Origin: Membranipora membranacea
Taxonomy: Eukaryota; Bryozoa; Gymnolaemata; Cheilostomatida; Membraniporidae
Assembly (NCBI GenBank): GCA_914767715.1
Contig: OU612075.1
Span: forward strand, 2,232,001-2,296,000
Direction of reading: 5' to 3'
Length of the DNA stretch: 64,000 bases
Shown: positions 31,692-44,083 of the stretch, in pieces
Layout: every line of letters begins with the position of its first letter
Numbering within the stretch: the stretch's first letter is position 1
Program-made: the position numbers and the translations under genes
Notes under the pieces: model-generated
Told to the model about the DNA's origin: nothing
The model's database searches: none
What the model saw: only the letters and a program-made list of their open reading frames with translations

Positions 31692-33553
31692 GTGAGCTGG
31701 CTTATTTTCCATCTTGTGACATTCAGATTCCTCTCACTACCGTGGCCCAGAAAGCCGGATAAAACTAAACTTATCTGAATTTGATTTAAAAATGCCTGAA
31801 TTTAATTAAACATTTCATTGAATTTAAAGGGCAACCAAGATTTCGCAGCAATGCATTAATGGGTAGCAAATAATGTGCTGGGCAGCATCAGCTTTGTGCA
31901 TTACGCGATGCAAAACTCAAAGTAGTTGCTGACTCTAAGCTGGGTAACACTTCAGTTTAGGGGAGGTTCCAAGACCTTGCTGTGATAATTATAGAGCACA
32001 GGCTAAATAATAACAGGAACAGGAAGCTGCTATGTGGTATTCTCTTTTAGCTGAGTTTCAGTACCTGATGGAAGAAATGTTTCACAAGAATTCTGGCTGA
32101 ATAATCATCCGAATCATATTTTGTCTTTTTCCCCATGCAGAAGACGCAATCTGCTATTAATCAATGGCCATCAATGAGAAGTTGTTTGAAACCTTGGTTG
32201 CCCTTTAATCAAACTTCTCTGCATCAAACTTTTCTGCATCAAACTTTTTTGTTCTGCATCAAACTTTTCTACTCTGCATCAAAATTTTCTACTCTGAATC
32301 AAACTTTTCTACTTTGAACCTAACTTTTCCGCTACATTGATTTCAACCGCCCTATATTATATATTACCTGTATGTAGGTCCTCAGTCTACCAATAGTTCA
32401 TTGTCAATAAGCTTTCATTTCAATTCATCATTGATGATTTGCAATAGAACCAGAGACTATAGATGTATTATCTATAGTCTCTGATAGAACTGCATGGCAG
32501 TCTTTATCAAGGGCACAGTCACATAGCATGGACAATACGTTTCTCCCAAACATTTTGAACAGCTTTATTAGAAAAACATTTACATATACTCAGATCATCC
32601 AACTTCTGAGAAATTGACATAGAATCTCATTGAGTCACAGCAAAATCAGACACTAATCCCATAATCAGATGGGATTATGGGTTTATTGGTTTTCAGTTTT
32701 CCCTTTTTATCTCACTGTTGATATGAAAAGGAAGAAACTGGTTTATACGGAGAGACCCTCTGTTTGCTTTTCTAGACAGATTATTATTTCTTCATGGGTG
32801 TTGGATTCTAAACCCGTCCAGCACATAGATGTGAAAAGTGTATCATCATAGAAATTGGTGATTGCCTCAACAGACAGAAAGCCACATTCTCTTCGGACCC
32901 ATCCCTTCACAAATTTGGTTAGGCTATATGCTGAAGCTAAGCAATTATCATGTATGAATCTGAGTATGTATGAGTCAGATTGCTAGCAAAAATTTATAAT
33001 ATTCTGCTGATGCAAAGCAATACAACCTCATAGAAAACAAAGAGCTGGCATCTGACCGGATTCAATTCTATTTCATGACACCTGCTCGTACTAAAATAAT
33101 TATCCTAGTAGAGGCTGGCTCTTGCAAAAACCGCCGCACCACTTGGAATACTATTATTACATCTGTATGTATTACCTAGGTAAAAACTCCCAGTAAACTT
33201 CCCTAATGTATTGGGATGTTTTCTTGAACTGCAATTTTAGCCTGTCCATATTATCAATGTACTATTATCTCCTGTGTGGTTGTGCAGCAACCCACTGGTG
33301 TGAATTGTCATGTTTGTATCAATTAAAAGTTTGACAAATTGTTTGACATTGTGGTATTAGGTCAGACTCGTGCTAACAGAATGAAAAAGGTTTTCCGGTG
33401 AGGATTGTGGCAGTATTATTTTCTTTGATTCTTGAATTTAATAAATTTCGCCAAATTCAAAATCCTGTAATTAATTTCTTACGTCATGTTTACAGTAGTA
33501 CAACCATCGCTGGAAAGCAAATGAAAGAAAATTATTTTTTTCTTCTTCTACAG
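31692..33553. other. Region upstream of GY5
   Basis: 31692-32737 is absent from unit 1. It contains a degenerate minisatellite of about 17 bp with CTGCATCAAACTTTTCT as core (32205-32325) and a perfect 14-bp-arm palindrome (32451-32483). From 32738 on it matches 3011-3859. No gene is seen apart from a possible GY5 leader exon ending near 33395. Confidence 0.5.
32205..32325. repeat. Minisatellite, ~17-bp unit
   Basis: About six imperfect units of CTGCATCAAACTTTTCT, with two units longer by the insertion of TTTTGTT or TACT. Present only in unit 2 within the window. Confidence 0.7.
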
Positions 33554-33561
33554 CCAAAATC

Positions 33562-35007
33562 ATGAAGTGTGTCATCGCTCTCGCCGCCATCATTGCTGTC
33601 GTTGCCGCTGCCGGGTAAGCCTACTTAATTTCTATCTGTTGCTCCCAAAATGTTGCTTACCGGCAAAGAGTCATTATATACTAGTAGTCAGACCTGGGTC
33701 CAAGTCATGGTAAGTCAAGTCATCTTCAAGTCAAGTCAAGTCAAAGTCACGACTTGACTTGACTTAACAAAATTATGACATCACTTGACTTGACTTGATG
33801 TCGAAAACAAATAGACAACCCTTGACTTGACTTAACGAAAAATTTACTTTGACTTGACTTGACTTGGGAGTTGTCCTGACTTTGGTCAAGTCAACATAAG
33901 TCAATGTGTGAAATTTCATAACATAATGTAGAAAGAGATATAGGAAGGATAATCATAACTGAGAACCCCAACTCTGAAACCCCAACTCTGAAACCCCAAC
34001 TCTGAAACCCCAACTCTGAAACCCCAACTCTGAAACCCCAACTCTGAAACCCCAACTCTGAAACCCCAACTCTGAAACCCCAACTCTGAAACCCCAACTC
34101 TGAAACCCCAACTCTGAAACCTCAACTCTGAAACCCCAACTCCAAGTCATGGAGGCTAGTAGCCACTGCCATCGACAACCCTCTCATGACCTTAGAGACA
34201 TTACAAACGGGCAGATGCAAAAACTTAACTTAGCATCGACAATGACTTGACTTGACTTGCGATGACTTGGACCCAGGTCTGCTAGTAGATACATCAGTAT
34301 ACATTAATGACTCAATGTCAATACTTGATTGAAAGAAAACATAACTTGAAATTTGAAACTTTTTATCCCTACACCGGGACAGACAACTCAAAAGTATGCA
34401 TTCGATCAGTTTTTTATTTAGGATAATTTTGCAGACACGCATATTTTGATGTTTTCTATGTCCATTTTGTTTTGTAGTTACGACCACAGCAGTTCCAACT
34501 CCAGCAGCGCCTCCTACGAGGTCGCCAAGTCCGCCTACGGAGTTTACAACTGTGGATACGGATACAACCGTGGATACGGACTCCACAACAGTGGATACAA
34601 CAAGGGATACGGACTCTACGACCGCGGGTACGGACGTCGAGCTGCCAAGAAGGTCGTTGCCAGCGGAAGCTACAGCGTTGAGTACACCAACAAGTACGGA
34701 CAGGACAAGTCTGCCAGCCACTCCTACGAGGTCACCAGAACCGTCGGAGCTTACAACCGTGGATACGGATATGGACGCCGCACTGCTGGATATGGATACG
34801 GACGCCGTAACCTTGGAAACGGATATAACCGCAAGAGCTGTAAGTAAATGATAGAGAATCTTGAGAACAGATCTGTTAAGCATCTTATGTCAGGTCCAGT
34901 TCAAACATTTTTAATGACCTTAAACTAAATCAGCCAACATTGTCTGCTCTGCTGGTCACATGACTCATGATGCCACCCCTGTTTTATTTGTAGACGGACT
35001 CTACTAA
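33562..35007 (+). CDS. GY5: Gly/Tyr-rich secreted protein
   Basis: Intact; 142 residues from exons 33562-33614, 34478-34839 and 34994-35007. Exon 1 encodes a clean signal peptide (MKCVIALAAIIAVVAAAG) and ends with GG before GTAAGC; the next exon completes a Gly codon. Exon 2 encodes a Ser-rich head beginning YDHSSS, few repeats in the first block, the Lys/Val core and a C-terminal GYGYGRR block with RRNLGNGYNRKS. Exon 3 supplies YGLY. The acceptor TCTACAG sits eight bases before the ATG. Intron 1 is enlarged by a 593-bp hAT-like element (33689-34281) that leaves splice sites intact. AATAAA follows at 35098-35103. It forms a subfamily with GY1 and GY8. Confidence 0.85.
33689..34281. mobile_element. 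hAT-like non-autonomous element in GY5 intron 1
   Basis: Perfect inverted ends: CAGACCTGGGTCCAAGTCAT on the left and its reverse complement on the right. It is flanked by 8-bp direct repeats CTAGTAGT (33681-33688) and CTAGTAGA (34282-34289), one mismatch. GY1 in unit 1 has the empty site at about 3980. CAG-starting ends with 8-bp duplications are typical of the hAT superfamily. Inside are GTCAA-rich subrepeats with internal inverted copies and a 14-bp minisatellite. No transposase frame. Confidence 0.85.
33963..34141. repeat. 14-bp minisatellite, about 12 units
   Basis: Near-perfect tandem units of GAAACCCCAACTCT inside the hAT-like element. Because 14 is not a multiple of 3, the minus strand is open in all three frames with the same 14-residue repeat; these frames are by-products, not genes. 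Confidence 0.9.
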
Positions 35008-36881
35008 ACTCGTTAACCAATCAGGACACACGATACTCTCAGGAATAAATTTTCGTGTTGATGCATTTCTTTGTATGATTTTTGGTTGGATTCAATTAAT
35101 AAATTTTGATTGCATTTGATAAAACGTCTTATTGATATAAATGTTGCACTGCTATAATTTTCAAATGATCATAGTCTTGGCTGCAATAATGGTAAAAGCG
35201 GACTGTTACATCATCTTGTGTTGTGGATAAGCTAAGCTCAATCTGATCTAAGAGCTGAGTTATTCCTGTCACCAGGCATCATAAGTTATATCAGAACTTT
35301 CAGCCTTACAGATACTCATAGCCAAAGTGCCAATAGCCAATTTGTTTTTTGGTAATTAGCTGTGCTGAGAAACAGTGTAACAAAAACTAAAAAAATAAGA
35401 ATAAGTTGTTTCTCTGTTGGGTAAGGGCAGATAAATTTCAAAGTGATTAATTAATAGAGACTATAACTTCATTGCTGTCAGCTTGATCATGCTTATGCTT
35501 TATGATTAGTCATCACTTGAACTTGCTCACATACAGAGCATTTGGTATCTCCTCCCTTGTCTTCCGCACATCTGATATCAAGCCAGTCGAAAAAAACACA
35601 TTCAGAACAGAACTTTATTTCTGCAGGGCTATGACACCAAGTTAATGGGATTTCAAACTTTAACGGAGTGGTTTAGCTTGTGCCGTGAGGTGCAACTCAA
35701 GTTGAAAATAATGATTTGGCCTCATGATAAAGCGAGCGTTTGCACTGTCGATGATGAGTTGATCTGAAAATAGGACAGTTCATCTTTGCATTCCTATTTT
35801 CTATGAGATCGCATTTATAATAGAGCACATTGTTGAATTTTTTGGAAAATAGTTAATTGTACCTGACAGAGTATTTAATTATTTTGTATTAAAAATAATC
35901 GTTATCTTCACAAATAATATGCTTACCCAGTGTGATATGATATCAAAAATAGAAAAGTATCAAGGATTGCCATAAAGCAAGTTGAGCAAAACTATATAAC
36001 CAGTGCGAGACTATGCCTGTATTCAAATTTGGTCCTACACTATCATGAAGGGGCTACACAGAGCAAAATATGATCTAATGTAATCTAGTGATCTAATATG
36101 TGGCAGTGTTCAGTATATAGTGAGCCTGTCAAACTAATTAGTGGCGAATGGCCATGATAAAAAGAAGTATAGTTTATCATAAAATATCAAATTGATTTTT
36201 TTTAGCTCTCTTACTGAGCAAATTCTGCCATGTATAAGTTTAAAACACAAATTATATTACAAAATAAAACAGACTACAATGTCACCTGAGAATCAAGTGA
36301 CATTTTTATAAAACAGTCAATCAGTAATAATTTATGAATCTAATGTATTTTTGAGAAATTTCAAAGGGTTATTTGTAGTGGTGAGGTTAAAGCTGACACC
36401 AGTTTCCCTTTACAGAGCACTTAAAGTTTACATCCTATGTCTGTACGACTGGGTAGTGCCAACATACAAGTACCGCTCTCTGTAGCTACAGAGAGAAATA
36501 AAGTTTATAAATGAAACAAGTTTTATGGACAATTGGTGAATTTGTTGGTCTAGTCTGTCAGCCGATTCCAGCTAGGCTGGAAGGGTACATCATAGAATTT
36601 GACTGATGCCATAGATGCAAATCATTTAGAAAGATATTGTGTGGTATATATAAATATCAATATCAATGGCTGCAACTGATCAACAAGTTACAACCAAGAA
36701 GCCTTTTTTATATCATGAGCCATGCCCATAAGGAACAATACAATTCGCATTATCCAAAAAGTATGACGGAAGGACACTTGGTATGGAGGGAGCAATTTGA
36801 TGCAAAATATTGATAAGCAGGGACTTAAATGAAATAATACACTACTTACTACATGTCCATCCATAAGAGCTATCCAAGCTT
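35008..36881. other. Intergenic region between convergent GY5 and TRIM-A2
   Basis: Colinear with 4651-6514 and 61774-63582. No gene, RNA or unit-specific insertion found. Confidence 0.55.
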
Positions 36882-39800
36882 CTAATCGTACTTCAGTTTG
36901 TAGAAGAGAACAGCGTTCTCATCAGGTCTGGGTATAATGACAGTATCCCCATCAACGCATACATCATAAGCACGGGAGGCTTTTGGTCTGTCTACTGGAT
37001 CGCGCAGTTCTCTCAAAAGATTTCCTAAAAATTTTTGAAATATGACCGGATGTAAATAGATCATGTCATTGAGAGTGTCATCGAAGAGAAACCTGAATCA
37101 TGCACCCTGATCTGTCGTTTGTGAAACAGATGGGTTAAACCTAGATAGGACTCTATAAACAGCTAAAGTGAGGCACCTGATAATCACTGCATTTCCATGG
37201 TAGTGTTGAGGTCGACCTGAGGCTAATAAGCCTTAGCTTTGAGCTATGGAACTACCTCCGAGATCGCCCTGAGCTCCAAGGCTCAGGTCGCACATTTCGG
37301 CTCGCACAACCAAGAGCTCATTGGTTCGCATCAAAGACTCTGACGAGGGAGGCCGGGGTTCAAGTCCCGGCGGTGGCAGAATTCTTTGATGCTTTTTTTC
37401 TCTGCTCTACCATGGGAATGACTGCATATTTCGAGATCGAGCCAAGAGGTGACAACTCAGCTCGATCTAGTCCGACCTCGAAATTCACATGGAAACATGG
37501 TGATTGGGCATGATGTAATGACATTGGAATGTGTAATAGCAATGATGCTATCATTGATTTCCAGTGCACAGTCTCGGTTTTTTGTTGATAACTAGATCAA
37601 ACTCGATCAGAATTTGGGTTTGAAAATTGCTCATTTTTCAGCATCCTGTTATCAATTTTATGTTTGTTTCTCTCTAAAATAAATTCTAGGTGTACATTAA
37701 TATTTGACTGAATCAATTTTCAAACTCACACTCAAGATCCAGAAAAGATTCAACGAGTTATCAATACAAACCTGGGATGTGGACGCAAGTCAATGACAAC
37801 ACCGTAGACTTAATAATAAACTTGGAAGGACCCCTTATGGAGCATGGGGATAAATTATGAGTGACTTTACGACATTGAATTGTAAAGTAACGTTGGTGTT
37901 ATCATCAAATTGCAGTCAACATATATATATATATAAACTGTATATATATATATATATATACTGTATATTATTATAAGGTCTATTTTTAGATCTAGATATG
38001 CAGTTAACCTGTTTTTATGTCGTGTAGGGAGAGCTTAGTCTGTTTTCTTTTGCCATATTTACAAACAAGCGCGAGCTTTTTGTTTAATTCTGTAATGACA
38101 GTCGGTTTAGCAGTCTCATCAGTCCTCCATTCTATAGCTCCAGATGTCAGATTAAATTTGTATAGATGTGGCTGGGTCGAATAGTTTGTTACTAAGATTG
38201 AGTCACCCTCTGAGAAACATAACGACACATTACTTTCACCAATTTGATCACACTTGACACTGTGTGTTGTTTTCCCAGTCAGACTGTAGATGATAAATCT
38301 TTTTCCAGTTCTGTCAGCGATAACAAGCTGATTATTGACGATGGTGAGAGCCCGAGACAAAAAGAAAGGGGTACATCTATCTTCATGATTCCAGGTGTGC
38401 AGCTGTGTACCATTCAGATCATATACATGAACTAAATTAGGCTGGCCTTCCACCAGTATGTACAGTCTGTCCTCATGAGCGATGATACCAGCCGGATATC
38501 CTGGTAGTTTGAGGAATGACTGAGTGACATTTCCATCCCTATGAATTCTGTCGACATCATACTCTTTGTTCCCTACATATGTGTAGCCTTTATAATGGCA
38601 AACTCTTACTGGCTTGGCAACTGTTACTTGTTTTACAAGCTGAAGAGATGTTGGAGTTTGTGCAATGATGATGTCATCAGCAGCTTCAATCTCCATCTCA
38701 ATATTTCTGAACTCTGTCGCTAATAATAAACGAAATATCATATCAAAGAAAATGACAAATCCTATTGTTGCTGTATAGAAAAAAATATATTCACCATCGT
38801 GCAGAGTCTTATGTTGAGGTATTGCAAGCTATTGATGAGCGGCAGGTTTTCACACTGTACTTATTATAGATATCAGTGAACACAAATTAGTTTATGAAGG
38901 ATTCTGACTATTTTGACACCGGTTCATACCCTCTGTGAACAGGCTAAATAAGGTTTGCATACACAGGACTGTCAAACTTGATTTCAGACGTAGCATGACA
39001 AATAGATGGGTATATCAGATTCCAATGGCTATGAATTTTCTAACCTTACCCGTTCTGACAAAGGATTGCTGCCCCTGGATTGTTATTCCAGGAAACTTTT
39101 GTCTCATAAATGCATCCATTCGCTTTAAAAATGATTCTCTTGCATTTAGAACATCAACCTGAAATTGTAGAAAAAAACATTACTTGATAGGTAGGTGATT
39201 GCAATGGTTAATCATGTTTTTGGTATAATTGATCAGCAAACTGCTCAAATTTTGGTTAGATGTCACCATAATAATCAAATTATTATAATACGGAAAACAA
39301 TTTATGATGATATTAATCTACAGATGCTGAAAAAAGTATATCTAAAAGTAGCATGTCTGCAAAGACATCACAAAATATGTTTGTCATAACGGAAATGTGC
39401 ATAATATATCTTTGTTCTTCTTGCTAAACTTTATTGGCAATCCTTTTTTAGAAAAAATTTATTGACATGAATCTTCATCATTTAAATGATGATTGTTGTC
39501 AATTTAAAAGTTATTTTAGGGAATGGTCACTAAAACAATGAGTGGTTGGCCATTGTCATTGAGGGGTACCGGCAGAGTCATACCTCTAGTTGTCTACTCA
39601 TACAAAAAATAGGCTGTGCGACTTAGATAAGCATTGCAAAGAAGGGGACTTTAACCTCCAACTGGCCAGTTCATTGGCAATATGAACATTAACACAGTTC
39701 CAATGATTATGAATTTAAAGAGCTTTAAATACAATGAAAATAATAAGATATGACAAACTTTAAATTCTAGTAACTTTCCACATGTCTCTGTGAGATATCC

Positions 39801-42635
39801 TGTCTCACACTCATCAGAGACTCGTGTAGTTCTGATAGTTTAGTTCCTGCCTTCTCTTTGTACTCAGATAGCTGTTCTTTACCTTGACCTCTTGACCTTC
39901 TTTGTTCATCCTCTAGTGCTGCATATTTGGCATTTATCTCCCTCAGCTACAATCACCAGAAATACTACTGCTGAGCAATTCAACATTTATATGGGCTTCG
40001 AACCTCCAACCGCAAACTTGGAGTATTCTAAAACCCAAACCCAGGATATTGGATAATGGTTGAAGGCTGTAAGCCTTCTAATATTTTAAATAAACTTCTA
40101 CAGGCTGAACTCTGCTACCTGTGAGCCAGGGAGAAAGATTGCAGTAAACGGCCGTGTAATTTATATGATCCCAACACGAGTACAATCTGAGAACCCTCTA
40201 CGGGGAAGGTTTGCAAGGAGTGGGAGTAATGCTTAAGAAAATGTCTGAAAATTGTGCATTCACTGATAGATTTAGGTTTTGTGACTCAAATGTTTTGATA
40301 GTTGAAGTGTAGAAAAGAATACCTGCTCATCTCTAGCCGCATGAAGAGTAGAGATTGATTGCTCTGTCTCGATGTCCCACCGACTCAAACTCAAAGTTGT
40401 CTCCTTGACGATGGCAGAAAACTCATCAAACCGATCCTCTACTTCCTGTTTAAGTGGCTCCAGATACTGAGTGAACTCCTTCTCCAACTCAATCAGGGCC
40501 ATCAGGTTGTGAGGTCTACCTGTGAACGACAAACTTGTTGTTTCGATTTATTCATTTGTGGATCTCAGCTGTACTGCTGTAACTGATAAAATGACGGAAA
40601 AATCCAAGTCAATCTCGCGTCAGTAGGTTTCAGCAGGCCGTGAGTTGTTACATTCTTATGAACGTGCCGAGTCAAAGTATTAGAATAGGGATAGTCGACA
40701 ATCTTTACATATTATGATGGTTACTTGGGCTTACCATTCTCACAGTTACCCGATGATGATATACAGAGAGGACACAGTATTTTCCAGCATGTTTTACATC
40801 CGATGGTAACAGGCTCTGATTTGTGATGCTCACAGTAACGCAGCTCTTCAGAGAAAGCCGACTCTTTGTAAGCCTTAATAGATATCATCCTATGACCTTC
40901 GTTAAGGACTTCATGCATCTAAAATTAAGTTGAAATAAAGATTAAATTTTCGCTCGCAGCAAAATAGTTAGACTTAGCTTGCATGAATCTATCCCTATCC
41001 CTGCTGTAAGCCATGGCTACAAGATGCGATTTTAATATCAATCTGTGGACAGGAGTGTTTGACCGGTGGATTGTGACGACTGATTAGTCGTGGTGATGGC
41101 CATATGGTGTGGTTGGTGATGTTTTGTATTCCTAAACCACCAGATGTGTTTTCAATGCGTAAGAAATCAAAGTAGTGCCTTTGTCTTATCGATCACAGCC
41201 ACAAGTTGGAACCAGAGCGGCCATGTTGCCTCAGGCTTTTCCATACTGATTGCTGCATTGTCACAATGGTGTGACAAGTCATTGCATATTTCTCCCTATT
41301 ATATCACCAACAATAACTCACTGGAACCGGAACCGGAATCATTAAACAGGCCCGTAGTTCTAGGGGAGGCAGAGAGGCACTGCCTCCCCTAGAAAGCTAA
41401 ATATAATGGGATAAAAACACTATAATTAAATAATCCATGTCAGAATATGCTCTACCGTGATTTCCATTGCTTATTGTAAACCTTCAATTGCTTGGGGAGG
41501 AGCGTACAGCACCATTCCTGGTGATGCTTCAGACTCGCCTCGGACTTTTGCCTCCCCTGCCAATTTTTCTAAACTACGGCCCTGGTCAACTCCACTGACC
41601 TCCTCATGCACAGCGCAGTATTTCCTTTTACACTCAGTACAGAATACTTTAGCTGTCTGACTCTGCACTCCTGCCTTCTTACAAGGATCACAGATAGAAT
41701 CATCTCCCACTAAAGCAGTTGGTAGCTCATCTATAGACAGCTTATACTGTGTTCTTGTAAAGTAGAAATCAACAAGGTGCATTATGGTAGCAGCACAAAC
41801 AAGCTCTTAATGTAGGTAAACTGTTTCATGTTCAGATAAACCTGTCCTACTCTGAGCAGACTATAGCCTAGTGATGGCAAAGTCTCGGTCCCGGTCTCGT
41901 CTCATGAGACTTGCCAACTCGAGACAGACACTGTTGATAAATGTCGAAAGCTGTTCATCATAAACAATGTTTTTGTCACATTTTTTTTCCACGGTTTTTG
42001 GTTTTTTTTTAAACCAAAAAATCAAAAAAACCGTGGCCGATGCCAATAAAGTAGCAGTTTTCAATTTTATCAGCATCGATATATGTCTCGGTCTGGTGTC
42101 GGTCTCGAAACTTGTTGCTGTCTTGGTCTCGCCCTGTCTCGCCAAAATCTGACAATTCGCCATCACTACTATAAGCAGTCCCTAAGTATAAAAGCACTGA
42201 CAGCAATATTTTCCCTATCTTCCGAGAATGCAAACTGTTTTATCAGCCATCATTTAACTTCCCACAATAGATAAGGTCAAACAATAATCATCAAGAGTCT
42301 GGGAATTTAGGTGGTTGCAACCTGAAAGAAAATTCTTCAACTCTCATTGTAGGGATTGGGCTTGCTAGGTTTCGATATAGATTTACTCAGAATTGCATTC
42401 CATGATTCAAGTTTTTTCAATGGATTCTCGATATCTCAATCATGAAGGCCACTACATGAACTTACTCGCATATGGAGCATTTGACAGACTTCCCGTCTCC
42501 TTTCTGATCCTCCAGACATTTGACACAGACTATATGCTGACATGGTAGACTCTTTGGGTTCAGTGAGTAGCCTTCTACCTCCAGGCAGGTACTACAGGAT
42601 ATGACAACTCCATCTTCAGGCTGAGCAGTAGCCAT
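36882..42635 (-). CDS. TRIM-A2: TRIM protein gene with damaged exon 5 donor
   Basis: Same eight exons as TRIM-A1: 42466-42635, 41600-41753, 40735-40918, 40323-40519, 39779-39946, 39050-39158, 38009-38719 and 36882-37024. If spliced at these sites it gives 611 residues with intact RING, both Cys/His modules, coiled coil and propeller; exon 7 is 33 nt shorter, in frame, near its start. The donor after exon 5 reads GAAAGT (39778-39773) instead of the GTAAGT of TRIM-A1, so the invariant GT is lost. Use of the GT five bases downstream, or of one inside the exon, would shift the frame in the coiled coil; skipping exon 5 (168 nt) would keep frame. The gene is thus either impaired or makes an isoform lacking 56 coiled-coil residues. 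Its propeller differs from TRIM-A1 at many amino-acid positions while flanking exons and introns are nearly identical. Confidence 0.75.
37182..37505. mobile_element. TIR element with tRNA-Leu-like segment, intron 7 of TRIM-A2
   Basis: Copy of the element at 6815-7138 with the same inverted ends and the T-arm motif GGTTCAAGTCCCGG near 37360. Inherited with the unit. Confidence 0.55.
37919..37963. repeat. (TA)n microsatellite
   Basis: Two TA runs separated by AACTG, at the position of 7556-7606 in unit 1. Confidence 0.85.
41347..41584. mobile_element. Short hAT-like inverted-repeat element, intron 2 of TRIM-A2
   Basis: Unit 2 copy of the element at 11045-11282, same length and ends, immediately past the exon 2 donor. 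Confidence 0.5.
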
Positions 42636-44083
42636 CTTCTGAATTTTCTCTTTCTAATGGCTGAACAAAACAGTTGTCTTTGTCAGATCATGCAAAAACT
42701 CAGGAGCAGGACATATTTCCGAACATCTCCACAAGCGTCAAAGCATAATTTTGACTGATGATAGAGTAAAGAAGCAACTAGAATCTGAACCATTTCCCAA
42801 TACTTTGATTAAACAGCAATCAATCCTAGGAAGAGGGCAAGGACTCACATTGAAGTGTAGTGAATCCTTCCAAATATTAGGAGTATGAACTCCTATGTCT
42901 CTCTATCTTCCAAACACAAATGGACTTCTAAATAAGCTTGACCAACTGCTGCAATCAGCTCCTTCTCAATATTTAGCAGCAGTTCCAAATATCCTATGAA
43001 TGTCTTTGACTATCTTGGATGATGTATGCTAGCCACAGCCTAATTCAACCAGGAAGCTTTGTCAACTAACCTCAAAATAAATTGATTGATTGATAGCCTT
43101 GTGATACTTTTAATGTAGAATGAAACTGCACTGCTTGCCAGTATATGCGTCTTATTTCTACGGGGAAATCCAATGAGTCATCATGAATAGGTTTGATAAT
43201 ATGAGGTTGATAATAAGGTGCTCCATCGAAGCGTCTTCATAATTTGCTAGTTGGAGTAAAGCAAATTTGCGAAACCAATAATGCTGGATGTACTTACAAG
43301 TCCTACATATTTTCATACTTGTCGTTCTGATGCTGCGGTGCAAACAGACTGGACTATTAGTTCCAAACTGTAAGCGATGGAGATAGTAAATTTGCTTCCT
43401 GTAGACTTGCATTGCACATTATATAAGTGAGCAGTGCAATAAAAACTAAGCTACCAAATTACCAGTTCTGCCTAACCATGATCGATCTGTTTTGAAGACA
43501 AGCTTTGCTACTTAACCTTCAATTCAGAAGTACCTTGATGAACACCGGCCTTTCTGACAGCTGATTGTGAAGGGGTCTTAGTCTAAACTGTTTTGTATTC
43601 TTTTATAGTGGTTTATGGTTAAAACTTACAGTTACTTTTTTTTTATTTATCACTAATTTCAACATGAACTGACCTGAACTTTAATGATTGAGTTTTTGGG
43701 GGGATGGTCAAACAAATGAATGGACAAGTTTGTGCATTGTGAGTCTGCAACAACCAAATTACAAAAAAGTTAATACATATGTACAACAGGAAGTAAACAA
43801 GGAATTCAGTAACTTGCTCGTTTCTCGAGTGAGGAAGGGTCGGTAGTAAAGCCAGCCTTGACAAGCGGCTACAGTAAAACCAAGAACCGTGGCCGCGTGA
43901 CAAGGATAAAGTAAAGCAGTTCAAATAATAGTTGAGATATTATGAGTTTTATTGAATCAAAATTGGGAAAAAAACTGTTTTTTACAAGACATTGAAGATA
44001 TTAGTTTGGTCATCTCTTTGTTGCATAAATCTTTTGACTCAGTAGCAATCCTCAGATGATGTCAGATTCCTTTGCGATGGAGT
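42636..44083. other. Region between TRIM-A2 start and GY6 end
   Basis: Colinear with 12334-13782, including the dispersed repeat at 43170-43390. No gene recognised. Confidence 0.5.

Noticed and set aside
33963-34141. CRISPR-like array
   Set aside because: Units are contiguous 14-mers without spacers inside a eukaryotic transposable element.
33891-34150. Minus-strand protein with repeated SELGFQSWGFRVGV in three frames
   Set aside because: A 14-bp repeat without stops reads open in all frames with the same periodic peptide; no start context or conserved copy.
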